A program made the translations under genes and the position numbers. From Desertibaculum subflavum (GTDB lineage Bacteria > Pseudomonadota > Alphaproteobacteria > Ferrovibrionales > Ferrovibrionaceae), in assembly GCA_003576705.1 (NCBI GenBank), contig QOZS01000006.1:1-64000 (forward strand): a stretch of DNA of 64,000 bases. Reading direction: 5' to 3'. Positions 1 through 8,460 of this stretch are shown here, one piece after another (positions within the stretch are counted from its first letter, which is position 1; each line of letters opens with the position of its first letter). The notes under the pieces were generated by a model. It saw only the letters and a program-made list of their open reading frames with translations, made no database searches and had not been told where the DNA came from.

Positions 1-915
1 GCCCGCGCCGGGCCGGCGCCGGCGCGGTTCGCTCGTCACCACCATCGGCTCGCGCTCGACCCGCCGCGGCTCGGCGCGCAGCGGGCGCGGCGGCGGGCGA
101 TAGGTCAGCGGCTCCAGCGCCTCGCGCGCGATGCGCGAGGTCACCTTGCGCGACTCGTGCCCGTAGGCGTTCATCAGCGCGTTGTCGCACATGATGTTCA
201 GCCGGCGTGGATAGCCCTCGGCTTCGCGCAGCAGCACGCGCAGGGCGCCCGGGGTGAACAGCTCGGCGACAGTTCCGCCGGCGGCGGCGATGCGATGCTC
301 CAGGTAGCGGCGGCTGTCGTCCGGGCTGAGCGGCCCGATGCGCGCGCGCACGGCAATGCGCTGGTTGAGCGGCCGAAGCTCCGGCCGGTCCAGTATCTCG
401 TCGAGCTCGGGCTGCCCGACCAGCACGACCTGAAGCAGCTTGGCCGTCCGTGTCTCGAAATTGGATAGCAGCCGAAGCGATTCCAACGCATCGACCGGCA
501 TGGTCTGCGCCTCGTCGATCGCGACCACGACCGAACGGCCCTGCTCGAGCCGGCGCAGCAGCGCCGCCTGGATGTCGGCGACAAGGCGTCCGTGATCCGA
601 AGTCTCCGGCGGCGTGGTGTCTTCCGGCGCGAGCTCGCTGCGCAGCGTTTGCAGCAGCTCGGACGCGCTGTGCACCGGCTGCACCAGATGGAGCACGTCA
701 GCATTGTCCGCGCTGACCTGATCGAGGGCGTGGCGCAGCACGGTCGTCTTGCCGACACCCACCTCGCCCGTAATGGTGACGAAGCCCTTGCGCGCCATGA
801 TGCCGTATAGGATCGCCGCCAGCGCCTCCTGGTGCGCCGCGGTCAGCATCAGCAGCCTGGGATCCGGCGTCACCTGGAACGGCGCGGCCCGCAGCCCGAA
901 ATAGCCTTCATACAT
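1..915 (-). CDS. AAA+ secretion-type ATPase (ExeA/GspA-like, probably exosortase-associated), C-terminus beyond the window
   Basis: Open reading frame without a stop running off the left edge; 305 residues are visible from an ATG at 915. Walker A is GEVGVGKT at residues 50-57 and Walker B VVVAIDEAQ at about 129-137. The opening MYEGYFGLRAAPFQVTPDP is the hallmark of the ExeA/GspA ATPase family, which includes the ATPase encoded in exosortase/PEP-CTERM loci. The visible C-terminal part turns Pro/Arg-rich and may be a flexible linker. It diverges from a PEP-CTERM protein gene, which favours a role in exopolysaccharide/exosortase-linked export over DNA uptake or type II secretion. The family assignment is solid; the exosortase link is inference from context. 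Confidence 0.85.
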   Translation of the reverse strand, partial: MYEGYFGLRAAPFQVTPDPRLLMLTAAHQEALAAILYGIMARKGFVTITGEVGVGKTTVLRHALDQVSADNADVLHLVQPVHSASELLQTLRSELAPEDTTPPETSDHGRLVADIQAALLRRLEQGRSVVVAIDEAQTMPVDALESLRLLSNFETRTAKLLQVVLVGQPELDEILDRPELRPLNQRIAVRARIGPLSPDDSRRYLEHRIAAAGGTVAELFTPGALRVLLREAEGYPRRLNIMCDNALMNAYGHESRKVTSRIAREALEPLTYRPPPRPLRAEPRRVEREPMVVTSEPRRRRPGAG

Positions 916-1111
916 AGGGGCACTCCAGCGACACGGATGCCCGGTCGGCACGCTGTCCCTAATCTATGGTGCAGTGCAATAGTTCCGCGTGACCACATCC
1001 GGACAATTCGGTGACCGCATCGCCCGGCGCCCTGCAGCCGGAAATTTGCAGCTCGAGTTCGCTGACACAGCCATACATTGCGCAAAGCCGGCCGCCCCCC
1101 GGCTGTCGATT

Positions 1112-1126
1112 GGATTTACAGAATCC
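1112..1126. promoter_or_regulatory. Palindrome, candidate activator site
   Basis: GGATT-TACAG-AATCC, a perfect 5+5 inverted repeat. Its centre lies about 90 bases upstream of the start point predicted from the sigma-54 promoter, a usual distance for an enhancer-binding protein such as PrsR of the PEP-CTERM systems. Binding is inference. Confidence 0.4.
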
Positions 1127-1182
1127 GCCGAAGCGTCTCTTCTTCGCAAAATAACCATCTGAAAAAATTGGTTAGCAATCGT

Positions 1183-1198
1183 CGGCACAAAAGTTGCT
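1183..1198 (+). promoter_or_regulatory. Sigma-54 (-24/-12) promoter
   Basis: CGGCAC-AAAAG-TTGCT: the GG (1184-1185) and GC (1196-1197) dinucleotides are 12 bases apart, as in the TGGCAC-N5-TTGCW consensus. Transcription would start near 1209, leaving a short leader with a GAGGGAG ribosome binding site before the ATG at 1228. Confidence 0.7.
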
Positions 1199-1227
1199 TA
1201 ACCAAGAAATTTTGAGGGAGTGGGGAC

Positions 1228-1779
1228 ATGCCGCGCTTTACGATGTTAGCGACACTTGCCGTCGCTTGGTTGTTCATTGGCCTCAGTAGTGCTCAGGCTG
1301 GTGTTGTCTTCAACATGACGGGGGTCTGTACCTCGGCATTCTGCGGATCCACCGGACAGAATCCGGGCGATCCCATCTCGGGCTTCGTCGAGTTCGAGAA
1401 TTTCGACGCCGCACCCAACGGGTCCTTCCTGGTTCCCACCAACTATCACTTGGAATTCGGCAATGTGGTGCTGACCACTGCGATCACCAGCTACTTCCTC
1501 AAGGGCGGGCACGACACGTTCCAGAAGATCGACGATCAGCATATCGGCCCCGGCGACTTCAAGGTCTGGGGCAACCCGATCAACCTGGCGATTATCTTCG
1601 TCGGCAATTGCTTCGGCTGTGCGGCCAACGACTGGGCCTATGGGTTCTCGCCGGGATCGTTCGGCACCTTCGAGTTCACCCGCGAAGGCAGCTCGGAGGT
1701 TGTGGAGCCGGCCTCCATGGCATTGCTCGGTGTGGCCCTGCTCGCCTTCGCCGCATGGCGCCGCCGTCCGGGGCCCTGA
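1228..1779 (+). CDS. PEP-CTERM sorting-domain protein
   Basis: A 183-residue exported protein. The N-terminus has a signal peptide (hydrophobic stretch, likely cleavage after SSAQA near residue 24). The C-terminus has the tripartite exosortase signal: VEPAS at residues 159-163, a hydrophobic segment at 164-177 and an RRR cluster at 178-180. The canonical motif is VPEPAS; here one proline is missing, but overall architecture and position are typical. The middle region (about 135 residues) contains several cysteines and resembles no domain I can name. Such proteins are cut by exosortase and placed at the cell surface or in the extracellular matrix, often together with exopolysaccharide. A sigma-54 promoter precedes it. 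The gene is poorer in G+C than its neighbours. Confidence 0.85.
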   Translation: MPRFTMLATLAVAWLFIGLSSAQAGVVFNMTGVCTSAFCGSTGQNPGDPISGFVEFENFDAAPNGSFLVPTNYHLEFGNVVLTTAITSYFLKGGHDTFQKIDDQHIGPGDFKVWGNPINLAIIFVGNCFGCAANDWAYGFSPGSFGTFEFTREGSSEVVEPASMALLGVALLAFAAWRRRPGP

Positions 1780-1856
1780 GGGCGGAAGCCATCGGCTGGC
1801 TCCGGCGGCGCCCGCAGGCGCCGTTCGCAAAAGCGAATCCCGCTGTTCCGCTGAAG

Positions 1857-1886
1857 CCGCGTTGCGGTAGTTTCGCCGCAACGCGG
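1857..1886. terminator. Strong hairpin after PEP-CTERM gene
   Basis: A perfect 11-base inverted repeat (CCGCGTTGCGG / CCGCAACGCGG) with an 8-base loop, between the PEP-CTERM gene and the thiolase. No T-run follows, so it may be a weak terminator, an mRNA-stabilising hairpin or part of the thiolase leader. Confidence 0.35.
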
Positions 1887-1915
1887 GTTCAATCGGACAA
1901 CAGAGGGAAACGCTC

Positions 1916-3088
1916 ATGGCTGAAGCTTATATCGTCGCCGCGGCGCGCACGGCCGGTGGCCGTAAGGGCGGCCGGCTGAAGGACTGGCACCCGGCCGATC
2001 TCGCCGGCAAGGTGCTGGACGCCCTGGTCGCGCGCAGCGGTGCCGACCCGGCGCTGATCGAGGACGTGATCATGGGCTGCGTCGGCCAAGCCGGCGAGCA
2101 GGCCTTCAACATCGCGCGCAATGCGGTGCTCGCCTCCACACTGCCGGAATCGGTGCCGGCAACCTCGGTCGACCGGCAATGCGGCTCCTCGCAGCAGGCG
2201 CTGCATTTCGCCGCCCAGGCCGTAATGTCCGGCAGCATGGACGTGGTGATCGCCGCCGGCGTCGAGAGCATGACGCGGGTGCCGATGGGCCTGCCCGTGA
2301 TCGTGCCGGCCAAGGCGGGTTTCGGCTTCTACAAGAGCCCGAAGATGGAAGCGCGCTATCCCGGCATCGAGTTCAGCCAGTTCACCGGCGCCGAGATGCT
2401 GGCGAAGAAGCACGACCTCACCAAGGACGAGCTCGACGCCTTCGCCTATGAGAGCCATCGCAAGGCGATCGCCGCGACCCAGGGCGGCCGTTTCAAGGAC
2501 GAGATCGTGCCGGTGGAGATCACCACGCCCGAAGGTGCCAAGGAGCAGCACACCCAGGACGAAGGCATCCGCTACGACGCCAATCTCGACGCCATGCGCC
2601 AGGTGAAGCTCTTGGCCGAGAACGGTCGTCTCACCGCGGCGAGCTCGAGCCAGATCTGCGACGGCGCCTCGGGCTGCGTCGTCGTCAACGAGAAGGGGCT
2701 GAAGGCGCTCGGTGTTCAGCCGCTCGCCCGCATCCATCACATGACGGTGGTCGGTGGCGATCCGGTCATCATGCTGGAAGCGCCGATCGCGGCGACCGAG
2801 AGGGCGCTGAAGAAGGCCGGCATGAAGATCGACGATATCGATCTCTTCGAGGTCAACGAGGCCTTCGCCTCGGTGCCCAAGGCCTGGCTCAAGCAGACCG
2901 GCGCCGATCCGGATCGGCTGAATGTCCATGGCGGCGCCATCGCGCTCGGCCATCCGCTCGGCGCGTCGGGCACCAAGCTGATGACCACCCTGGTGCATGC
3001 GCTCAAGGCGCGCGGCAAGCGCTTTGGGCTGCAGACGATGTGCGAGGGCGGCGGTCTCGCCAACGTGACCATCGTCGAACGGCTCTGA
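1916..3088 (+). CDS. Acetyl-CoA C-acyltransferase (thiolase)
   Basis: A 390-residue protein of normal thiolase length. The nucleophilic cysteine lies in SVDRQCGSSQQAL (around residue 90). The C-terminal half has NEAFA, the catalytic histidine in GGAIALGHPLGASG and the second cysteine in MCEGGGLAN. It cleaves a 3-ketoacyl-CoA with CoA, or condenses two acyl-CoAs. It opens an operon with two short-chain dehydrogenases, a nitroreductase-like protein and a VOC protein; the first dehydrogenase looks like a 3-hydroxyacyl-CoA dehydrogenase, which supports a degradative direction. The exact acyl substrate cannot be read from sequence. The start is supported by GAGGGAAA upstream. Confidence 0.93.
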   Translation: MAEAYIVAAARTAGGRKGGRLKDWHPADLAGKVLDALVARSGADPALIEDVIMGCVGQAGEQAFNIARNAVLASTLPESVPATSVDRQCGSSQQALHFAAQAVMSGSMDVVIAAGVESMTRVPMGLPVIVPAKAGFGFYKSPKMEARYPGIEFSQFTGAEMLAKKHDLTKDELDAFAYESHRKAIAATQGGRFKDEIVPVEITTPEGAKEQHTQDEGIRYDANLDAMRQVKLLAENGRLTAASSSQICDGASGCVVVNEKGLKALGVQPLARIHHMTVVGGDPVIMLEAPIAATERALKKAGMKIDDIDLFEVNEAFASVPKAWLKQTGADPDRLNVHGGAIALGHPLGASGTKLMTTLVHALKARGKRFGLQTMCEGGGLANVTIVERL

Positions 3089-3149
3089 GAAACAAGAATA
3101 GCGGGTGCCGGCTCGACCCGGCGCCCGCCAACGATCCAGGGAAACGTCC

Positions 3150-3932
3150 ATGCAACTCGACAAATCCATCGCCGCCGTAATCACCGGCGGCGCGTCCGGC
3201 CTCGGCGAAGCCACGGCGCGGCTGCTGGCGAGCCACGGCGTCAAGGTCGCGATCTTCGACATGAACGACGCCAAGGGCGAAGCCGTTGCGAAAGAGCTCG
3301 GCGGCGTGTTCTGCAAGGTCAACGTGACCTCGGATGCCGAGGTCGATACTGCCTTCGCCAAGGCGCGGGGTGCCATCGGGCAGGAGCGCATCCTGATCAA
3401 CTGCGCCGGCACGGGAAACGCCTTCAAGACCGCCTCGCGCGCCAAGGGCACCGGCGAGATCAAGCATTTCCCGATCGACCAGTTCGACCGCATCATCCAG
3501 ATCAACCTGGTCGGCACCTTCCGCTGCATCGCCAAGTCGGCCGCCGGCATGCTGACCCTGCCGCTGCTGGCGAATGGCGAGCGCGGCGCCATCGTCAACA
3601 CGGCGTCGGTCGCGGCCGAGGACGGGCAGATGGGCCAGGCCGCCTATTCGGCCTCCAAGGGCGGCGTGGTCGGCATGACCCTGCCGATTGCTCGCGATCT
3701 CTCGGGCGAAGGCATCCGCATCAACACCATCCTGCCCGGCATCTTCAACACGCCGCTGATGAACGGCGCGCCGCAGAACGTGAAGGACGCGCTGTCCGCC
3801 TCGGTGCCGTTCCCCAAGCGGCTCGGCGATCCTTCCGAATATGCGTCGCTCGCGGTCGAGATGTGCCGCAACAGCTATTTCAACGGCGAGGACGTCCGCC
3901 TCGACGGCGCCATCCGCATGGGACTGCGCTGA
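3150..3932 (+). CDS. SDR-family 3-hydroxyacyl-CoA dehydrogenase (HSD10/type II-like)
   Basis: A 260-residue short-chain dehydrogenase. The cofactor motif is TGGASGLGEAT near the N-terminus, followed by an NCAG motif, the catalytic serine in NTASV and the active pair YSASK. The sequence pattern (GGASGLGEATARLL, AYSASKGGVVGMTLPIARDL, GIRINTILPGIFNTPL) is that of type II 3-hydroxyacyl-CoA dehydrogenases related to HSD17B10. It probably oxidises the 3-hydroxyacyl-CoA whose product the upstream thiolase cleaves. The ATG at 3150 was chosen because an AGGGAAA ribosome binding site precedes it; a longer in-frame start at 3105 has none. It ends in a one-base overlap with the next gene. Confidence 0.9.
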   Translation: MQLDKSIAAVITGGASGLGEATARLLASHGVKVAIFDMNDAKGEAVAKELGGVFCKVNVTSDAEVDTAFAKARGAIGQERILINCAGTGNAFKTASRAKGTGEIKHFPIDQFDRIIQINLVGTFRCIAKSAAGMLTLPLLANGERGAIVNTASVAAEDGQMGQAAYSASKGGVVGMTLPIARDLSGEGIRINTILPGIFNTPLMNGAPQNVKDALSASVPFPKRLGDPSEYASLAVEMCRNSYFNGEDVRLDGAIRMGLR

Positions 3933-4693
3933 TGGAGGTTTCGCTCAAGGGCCGCACCGCGCTGGTCACCGGCGCCAGCCGCGGCATCGGTCGCGCCATC
4001 GCCATCGCGCTGGCGCAATCCGGCGCCGATGTCGCGGTCAATTACCGCCGCGAGAAGGCCGCCGCCGACGAGGTGGTGGCGGCCATCACCGCCCTCGGGC
4101 GCAAGGCCAGGGCCTATGCCGCCTCGGTCGAGAGCGTCGAGGACGATGCCCGCATGGTGGCGGAGGTGGTGCGCGATTTCGGCGGCATCAGTATCCTGGT
4201 GAACAATGCCGGCATCGCCTCGCGCGGCCAGTCGGTGGCCGATACCGATCCGGCGGAACTCGAGCGCGTGCTGCGCGTGCACGCCATGGCGCCGCATTTC
4301 CTCTCCAAGCTGGTGCTGCCGCATATGCGCAAGGAAAAGCGTGGCGACATCATCATGATCTCCAGCGTGGCGACGCAGAGCCTGGCCGCCAACGGCGCGC
4401 CCTATTCGATGGGCAAGGCGGCGATGGAGGCGCTGGCGCTGACCTTGGCGAAGGAGGAGCGCAAGCACGGCATCCGCACCAACGTGGTCGGTCCGACCCT
4501 GACCGATACCGAGATGGGCCGCCGCCTTGCGCAGGCTCGGACCGGGGTCAAGAACATCCACGAGCTCGATGACCAATATCCATTCGGCCATGTCTGCAGC
4601 CCGGAGGAAGTGGCGGCCGCGGTGGTCTATCTGGTCTCCGATGCCAACCCCTATGCCAACGGCCAGAAGCTCTACATCAACGGCGGCGGCTGA
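3932..4693 (+). CDS. SDR-family oxidoreductase (FabG-like)
   Basis: A 253-residue short-chain dehydrogenase with TGASRGIGRAIAIAL at the NAD(P) site, NNAGIAS, catalytic serine in MISSVA and YSMGK as the active pair. It looks like a 3-oxoacyl reductase-type enzyme, though substrate cannot be predicted. Its ATG overlaps the preceding stop codon by one base (TGATG), indicating translational coupling in the thiolase operon. Together with the previous gene it suggests two separate alcohol/ketone steps in one pathway. Confidence 0.9.
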   Translation: MEVSLKGRTALVTGASRGIGRAIAIALAQSGADVAVNYRREKAAADEVVAAITALGRKARAYAASVESVEDDARMVAEVVRDFGGISILVNNAGIASRGQSVADTDPAELERVLRVHAMAPHFLSKLVLPHMRKEKRGDIIMISSVATQSLAANGAPYSMGKAAMEALALTLAKEERKHGIRTNVVGPTLTDTEMGRRLAQARTGVKNIHELDDQYPFGHVCSPEEVAAAVVYLVSDANPYANGQKLYINGGG

Positions 4694-4713
4694 AGCCGCG
4701 CAGAGGCAGTGAC

Positions 4714-5385
4714 ATGAAAGTTTCCGAAGCTCTGGCGAGCCGCATCTCGGCCCGCGCCTTTCTCGACAAGCCGGTCGAGAAGGAGAAGATCATGGCCATT
4801 CTCGAAGGCGCCGCCCGCGCGCCTTCCGGCGGCAATTTGCAGCCCTGGCATGTCTGGGTCATCGCGGGCGAGGAGTTGGCGCGGTTCAAGGCGCTGATCG
4901 CCGAGCGGATGAAGACCACCCCCGGCGGCGAGGAGACCGAGTACCACATCTATCCGCCGAACCTGAAGGATCCCTACCGCTCGCGCCGCTACAAGTGCGG
5001 CGAGGATCTCTATGCGACCATCGGCATCGGTCGCGACAACAAGCCGGCGCGGCTGATGCAGCTTGCCAAGAACTACCAGTTCTTCGGCGCGCCGGCGGCG
5101 ATGTTCTTCGCCATCGACCGCGACATGCAGGAGGGCCAGTGGGCCGATCTCGGCATGTACATGCAATCGATCATGCTGCTGGCGCGCGAATACGGCCTGC
5201 ACACCTGCCCGCAAGAAGCCTGGGCGCGCTGGCACAGCGCGATCCGCGAGTTCGTCGGCATGCCGCCGGAGCTGATGCTGTTCTCCGGCCTTGCCATCGG
5301 CTACCTGGACGAGGCGCACCCGATCAACACGCTGCGCACCGACCGTGCGCCGTTCGACGAATACGTTTCGTTCCGCGGCCTCTGA
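4714..5385 (+). CDS. Nitroreductase-family flavoprotein
   Basis: A 223-residue protein. The N-terminal SRISARAF and ARAPSGGNLQPW motifs are the FMN-binding signature of the nitroreductase superfamily, and the C-terminal GLAIGYLDEAHPIN is also typical. Members use FMN and NAD(P)H to reduce nitro groups, quinones or enones; some act in specialised catabolism. It is the fourth gene of the thiolase operon, with 20 bases before it, so the pathway may involve an unsaturated or nitro-substituted compound; that is inference. Confidence 0.9.
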   Translation: MKVSEALASRISARAFLDKPVEKEKIMAILEGAARAPSGGNLQPWHVWVIAGEELARFKALIAERMKTTPGGEETEYHIYPPNLKDPYRSRRYKCGEDLYATIGIGRDNKPARLMQLAKNYQFFGAPAAMFFAIDRDMQEGQWADLGMYMQSIMLLAREYGLHTCPQEAWARWHSAIREFVGMPPELMLFSGLAIGYLDEAHPINTLRTDRAPFDEYVSFRGL

Positions 5386-5395
5386 GGCGCGCCGC

Positions 5396-6079
5396 ATGCA
5401 GCTCGCCAAGCCGCGCTTCGATGTCGGGCTGTTCACCAACCGGCTGGAGCCGATGCTGGCCTTCTACCAGGGCGAGCTCGGCCTCAGCTTCGACCACATG
5501 CTGCCGCTCGGACGCGGCCTCCGGCAGCATCGGCACGACGTCAACGGCTCGGTGCTGAAGATCAATCACGCGCGCGACCCGCTGCCGGTGGCGGCCCCGG
5601 CGGGCTGGCGCGAGCTGTTGATCGCGCGGCCCGGCATCGCGGTGCCGGAGCAATTGCACGATCCGGACGGCAACGCTGTGACCCTGGTGCCGCCGGGCCA
5701 TCACGGCATCACCGGCATCGCCATCCGCTTGGCCGCACGCGAGCCCGATTGGCACCGCGATTTCCTCGGCCGCATCCTCGCCCTGCCGGCGCAAGGCGAG
5801 GACGGCTTCCGGCTCGGCGACGGCGTGATCCTGCTGGAGAAGGATGCGGCGGCGGCGGTCGACCTGGCGATGGACGCGAAGGGCTTCCGCTACATCACCA
5901 TTCAGGTGATCAAGGTGGATACGGAGCATGCCGCGATCCTGGCGCGCGGCGGTCGCGAGGGCCGCGCGCCGCAGACGCTCGGCAGCACGGCGCGCATCTC
6001 CTTCGTGCGCGATCCGGACGGCAACTGGATCGAGATCTCGCAGCGCGCCTCGCTGACCGGCTCGCTGGATCAGGGCTGA
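5396..6079 (+). CDS. VOC-family (glyoxalase/extradiol dioxygenase fold) protein
   Basis: A 227-residue protein made of two VOC modules. The first covers the N-terminal half (FYQGELGLSFDHM, DPDGNAVTLVPPG) and the second the C-terminal half (DFLGRILALP, FVRDPDGNWIEISQ). DPDGN-x-hydrophobic-E repeats are the family hallmark. Members are metal-dependent lyases, isomerases or dioxygenases; the reaction here is unknown. It is the last gene of the thiolase operon, and its end overlaps the convergent acylase gene by 10 bases. The ATG at 5396 gives a family-like N-terminus; the reading frame itself is open further upstream. Confidence 0.85.
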   Translation: MQLAKPRFDVGLFTNRLEPMLAFYQGELGLSFDHMLPLGRGLRQHRHDVNGSVLKINHARDPLPVAAPAGWRELLIARPGIAVPEQLHDPDGNAVTLVPPGHHGITGIAIRLAAREPDWHRDFLGRILALPAQGEDGFRLGDGVILLEKDAAAAVDLAMDAKGFRYITIQVIKVDTEHAAILARGGREGRAPQTLGSTARISFVRDPDGNWIEISQRASLTGSLDQG

Positions 6080-8358
6080 AGCGCGAGCCGCGCCGCCGCT
6101 TCCGCCTCGATACGCGGCCAGGCATAGAGCATCGGCACGACGCGCCCTTCCGCCCAGTTCGCCACCTGGTCGGCATAATGCGGGCTGCCGGGATGGCCGG
6201 ACGCGCCGTGGAATACGCCCCAGAGCGAGTTGTCGAAGCCGCCGACATCGATGACATAGCGCGCGATCGGCCCGTACGCGGCCTCCATGCCGCCGGCACA
6301 GAAGGCGCCGGTCGCGCAGACCGTGTCGCCATCGCCGGCGACGGACGCGGCGGGCGGATCGAGCAGTGCGGCGGCATCCGGAAAGCAGGTGGAGAGCGGA
6401 TGCACGAAACGCGGCCGGTGCACCTCGCCCCAGGGCTTCGGCGCGCCCGCCCCGTCTACCTCGTCGAGCGCCGCAGCGATCGCCTCGTCCCAGCTTGCGC
6501 CGCCGAGCAGCGCGCTGTCGTCGCGGCGCAGCAGGCCCGGCAGGGTCCACCAGAGCTGGTTGAGCGGCGCCACGCCCGGCGCCACGGCAAGCAGCGGATC
6601 GCGCGCCGCGCGCGCGAGGCCGGAGCGCTCGGCCAGGATGCGCGTCATGGCGCGACGCACGGCGTAGTAGGCGGTCGCCGCGGTCGAGCTGCGCTCCATG
6701 CGGCAGTCCCAACCAGCGATCAGATCACGCAGTGGCGAGTGCGGCGCCTTGGCGATGCGGTCGCGCAGCTCGCGCGCCGGCACGCTCGCCACATCGGTGT
6801 GCAGTGCGTTCATGTCCTCGACTGTCGCGGCGTCGAGTGCTCTCAACCGTTCCAGAATGCGCCGGGCGCGATAGGGCGGATGGCAGTCGGTGGTCAGATA
6901 ATCCGCGTGATCGTCGGCGACGAAGCGGTTGTTGGCGGTGACGATGACGCCTTCGGGCGGATCGATGTTGCGCGGCATGCGCTCGAACGGCACCGCGCCC
7001 TGCCATTCATGCGCGCCGGTCCAGCCCGGCACCGGCAGCCACCCATTGCTGCGCGGGCGCACCGGCACCACGGCGCGCACCAGATGGCCGATACGGCCCG
7101 AGATGTCGGCGGCGACCAGGTTGTGGTCGATCAGGCCGAAGCCGCGCGTCGCCTCGAACAGCGCGTCCACCGAACCCGCGCGCATCATCGGCTCCATGCA
7201 GGCGAGCGACAGGTCGGCCGCATCGAACTGCACCGATTGCAGCGTCACCGCCGCGCCGCGCGCCGGATCGCCCGCGATCACCGGGCCATGATGCGTCGAC
7301 TGGACGATGACGCGCGCGGCCGCGGCGCTGCGTACGGAAATTGTCTCCTCCCGCCGCGCGACGGCCCGCCATTCGTCACGGAACCGATAGCGCTCCCCGC
7401 CGGCATCGAACCGCTCGACGAACAGGTCGTGGATATCGGCAAAGGCATGGGTGACGCACCACGCGACCTTGCCGTTATGGCCGTAATGCGGAAAGCCCGG
7501 CACGCCCGGCACCGTCAGGCCGATCACATCGAATGCGTCGCAGGCGACATGCGTCTGCGCGTACATGCCGGGAATGTCGAAGGTGCGGTGCGGATCCCCG
7601 GCCAGGAGCGGCCGGCCGCTCGCCGTGCGCTTCGGCGCCAGCGCCCAGTTGTTGCTGCCGCCGCCGGTGGCGTCCGCCGCGCCGAGTGCGGCGACCGCCT
7701 CCAGCGCCGGGGCGAGATCGGCCAAGGTCGCGACCCAGCGCTCGGCCTCGATGCCGGTCGGCATGCAGAGCAGGTCGCGGCCGCCATCGTCGTAGCGCAG
7801 CTTGCCGATGTTGTCGGGGCCGATGGCGCGCAAAGCGGCGGCGCGCCACAGCTTGAACCAGACCGATCCCATGAGGAATCCGCGCTGGCGCATCACCGCG
7901 ATGCCGGCCCAGGGCTCCCAAAGCTCCGGCGCGGCGTCGAGCAGGCGGTATTCCACCGGCGCCGGTCCGCGCGCGATGCAGGCGTTCACGCCGGCGGCAT
8001 AGGCTTCCAGCATGCCGCGCGCCGCCGGGGGCAGGGCGGCGAAGTCGCGCTTCGCGGCGCCGAGCGCGTCGAGCCGGCGCGCAAGCTTGTCGGCAGGCAG
8101 GCCGGACGGCCCGGCCCATTCGGCCCAGCGGCCGACCGCGCGGCGCAAGGTCGATTCCATCTGCCAGAGCCGGTCCTGCGCATGCGCGAAGCCGAGCGCG
8201 AACCAGGCATCGGCCGTACCGCGGGCGCGGATATGCGGAATGCCCCAGGGATCGCGGAAGATCTCCGCCTTGCCTTCCAGACCCGCGACCCTGAACTCGC
8301 CCTGCGTCTCGGGCACCGCCGCCCGCGCATCCGCCACCGTGATCGACGCCATCGCCAC
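6070..8358 (-). CDS. Penicillin acylase family (Ntn hydrolase) protein
   Basis: A 762-residue protein of penicillin amidase type. The N-terminal part has FRDPWGIPHIRA and FALGFAHAQDRLWQME. The autocatalytic cleavage site and nucleophile serine lie in GGGSNNWAL, followed by the oxyanion region GRPLLAGDPH. Family members are made as precursors that cut themselves into two chains and hydrolyse amides such as beta-lactam side chains, acyl-homoserine lactones or other N-acyl compounds. Unlike many relatives it has no recognisable signal peptide, suggesting a cytoplasmic enzyme. It diverges from a Dpp-type ABC transporter, so it may process an imported N-acylated compound. Substrate not predictable. 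Confidence 0.92.
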   Translation of the reverse strand: MAMASITVADARAAVPETQGEFRVAGLEGKAEIFRDPWGIPHIRARGTADAWFALGFAHAQDRLWQMESTLRRAVGRWAEWAGPSGLPADKLARRLDALGAAKRDFAALPPAARGMLEAYAAGVNACIARGPAPVEYRLLDAAPELWEPWAGIAVMRQRGFLMGSVWFKLWRAAALRAIGPDNIGKLRYDDGGRDLLCMPTGIEAERWVATLADLAPALEAVAALGAADATGGGSNNWALAPKRTASGRPLLAGDPHRTFDIPGMYAQTHVACDAFDVIGLTVPGVPGFPHYGHNGKVAWCVTHAFADIHDLFVERFDAGGERYRFRDEWRAVARREETISVRSAAAARVIVQSTHHGPVIAGDPARGAAVTLQSVQFDAADLSLACMEPMMRAGSVDALFEATRGFGLIDHNLVAADISGRIGHLVRAVVPVRPRSNGWLPVPGWTGAHEWQGAVPFERMPRNIDPPEGVIVTANNRFVADDHADYLTTDCHPPYRARRILERLRALDAATVEDMNALHTDVASVPARELRDRIAKAPHSPLRDLIAGWDCRMERSSTAATAYYAVRRAMTRILAERSGLARAARDPLLAVAPGVAPLNQLWWTLPGLLRRDDSALLGGASWDEAIAAALDEVDGAGAPKPWGEVHRPRFVHPLSTCFPDAAALLDPPAASVAGDGDTVCATGAFCAGGMEAAYGPIARYVIDVGGFDNSLWGVFHGASGHPGSPHYADQVANWAEGRVVPMLYAWPRIEAEAAARLALQP

Positions 8359-8410
8359 TTGCCCCTTGTCGAAGCCGATCTTGCCTCAGGCCGGGTGGTC
8401 GCGCCACAAA

Positions 8411-8426
8411 CGGCACGTCGCTTGCA
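8411..8426 (+). promoter_or_regulatory. Sigma-54 (-24/-12) promoter for the ABC transporter operon
   Basis: CGGCAC-GTCGC-TTGCA, differing from the TGGCACGN4TTGCA consensus only in the first base. GG (8412-8413) and GC (8424-8425) are correctly 12 bases apart. The predicted start, near 8437, lies 24 bases before the first permease ATG. Confidence 0.75.
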
Positions 8427-8460
8427 GGCCGGACGGGCCGATGCCTAAGGTTCGTGCAGG

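Larger units (their letters stand above)
916..1227. other. Divergent regulatory region between ATPase and PEP-CTERM genes
   Basis: About 310 bases without a gene. The half next to the PEP-CTERM gene is markedly A+T-rich compared with the surroundings. It holds a GGATT/AATCC palindrome at 1112-1126, a -24/-12 type promoter at 1183-1198 and a purine-rich ribosome binding site just before 1228. No promoter could be recognised for the leftward ATPase gene. Confidence 0.6.

Noticed and set aside
5749..8448. Long plus-strand open frame (899 codons) opposite the penicillin acylase gene
   Set aside because: It is the antisense shadow of the acylase gene; the translation is Arg/Ala/His-rich low-complexity without any family motif. 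High G+C makes such frames common.
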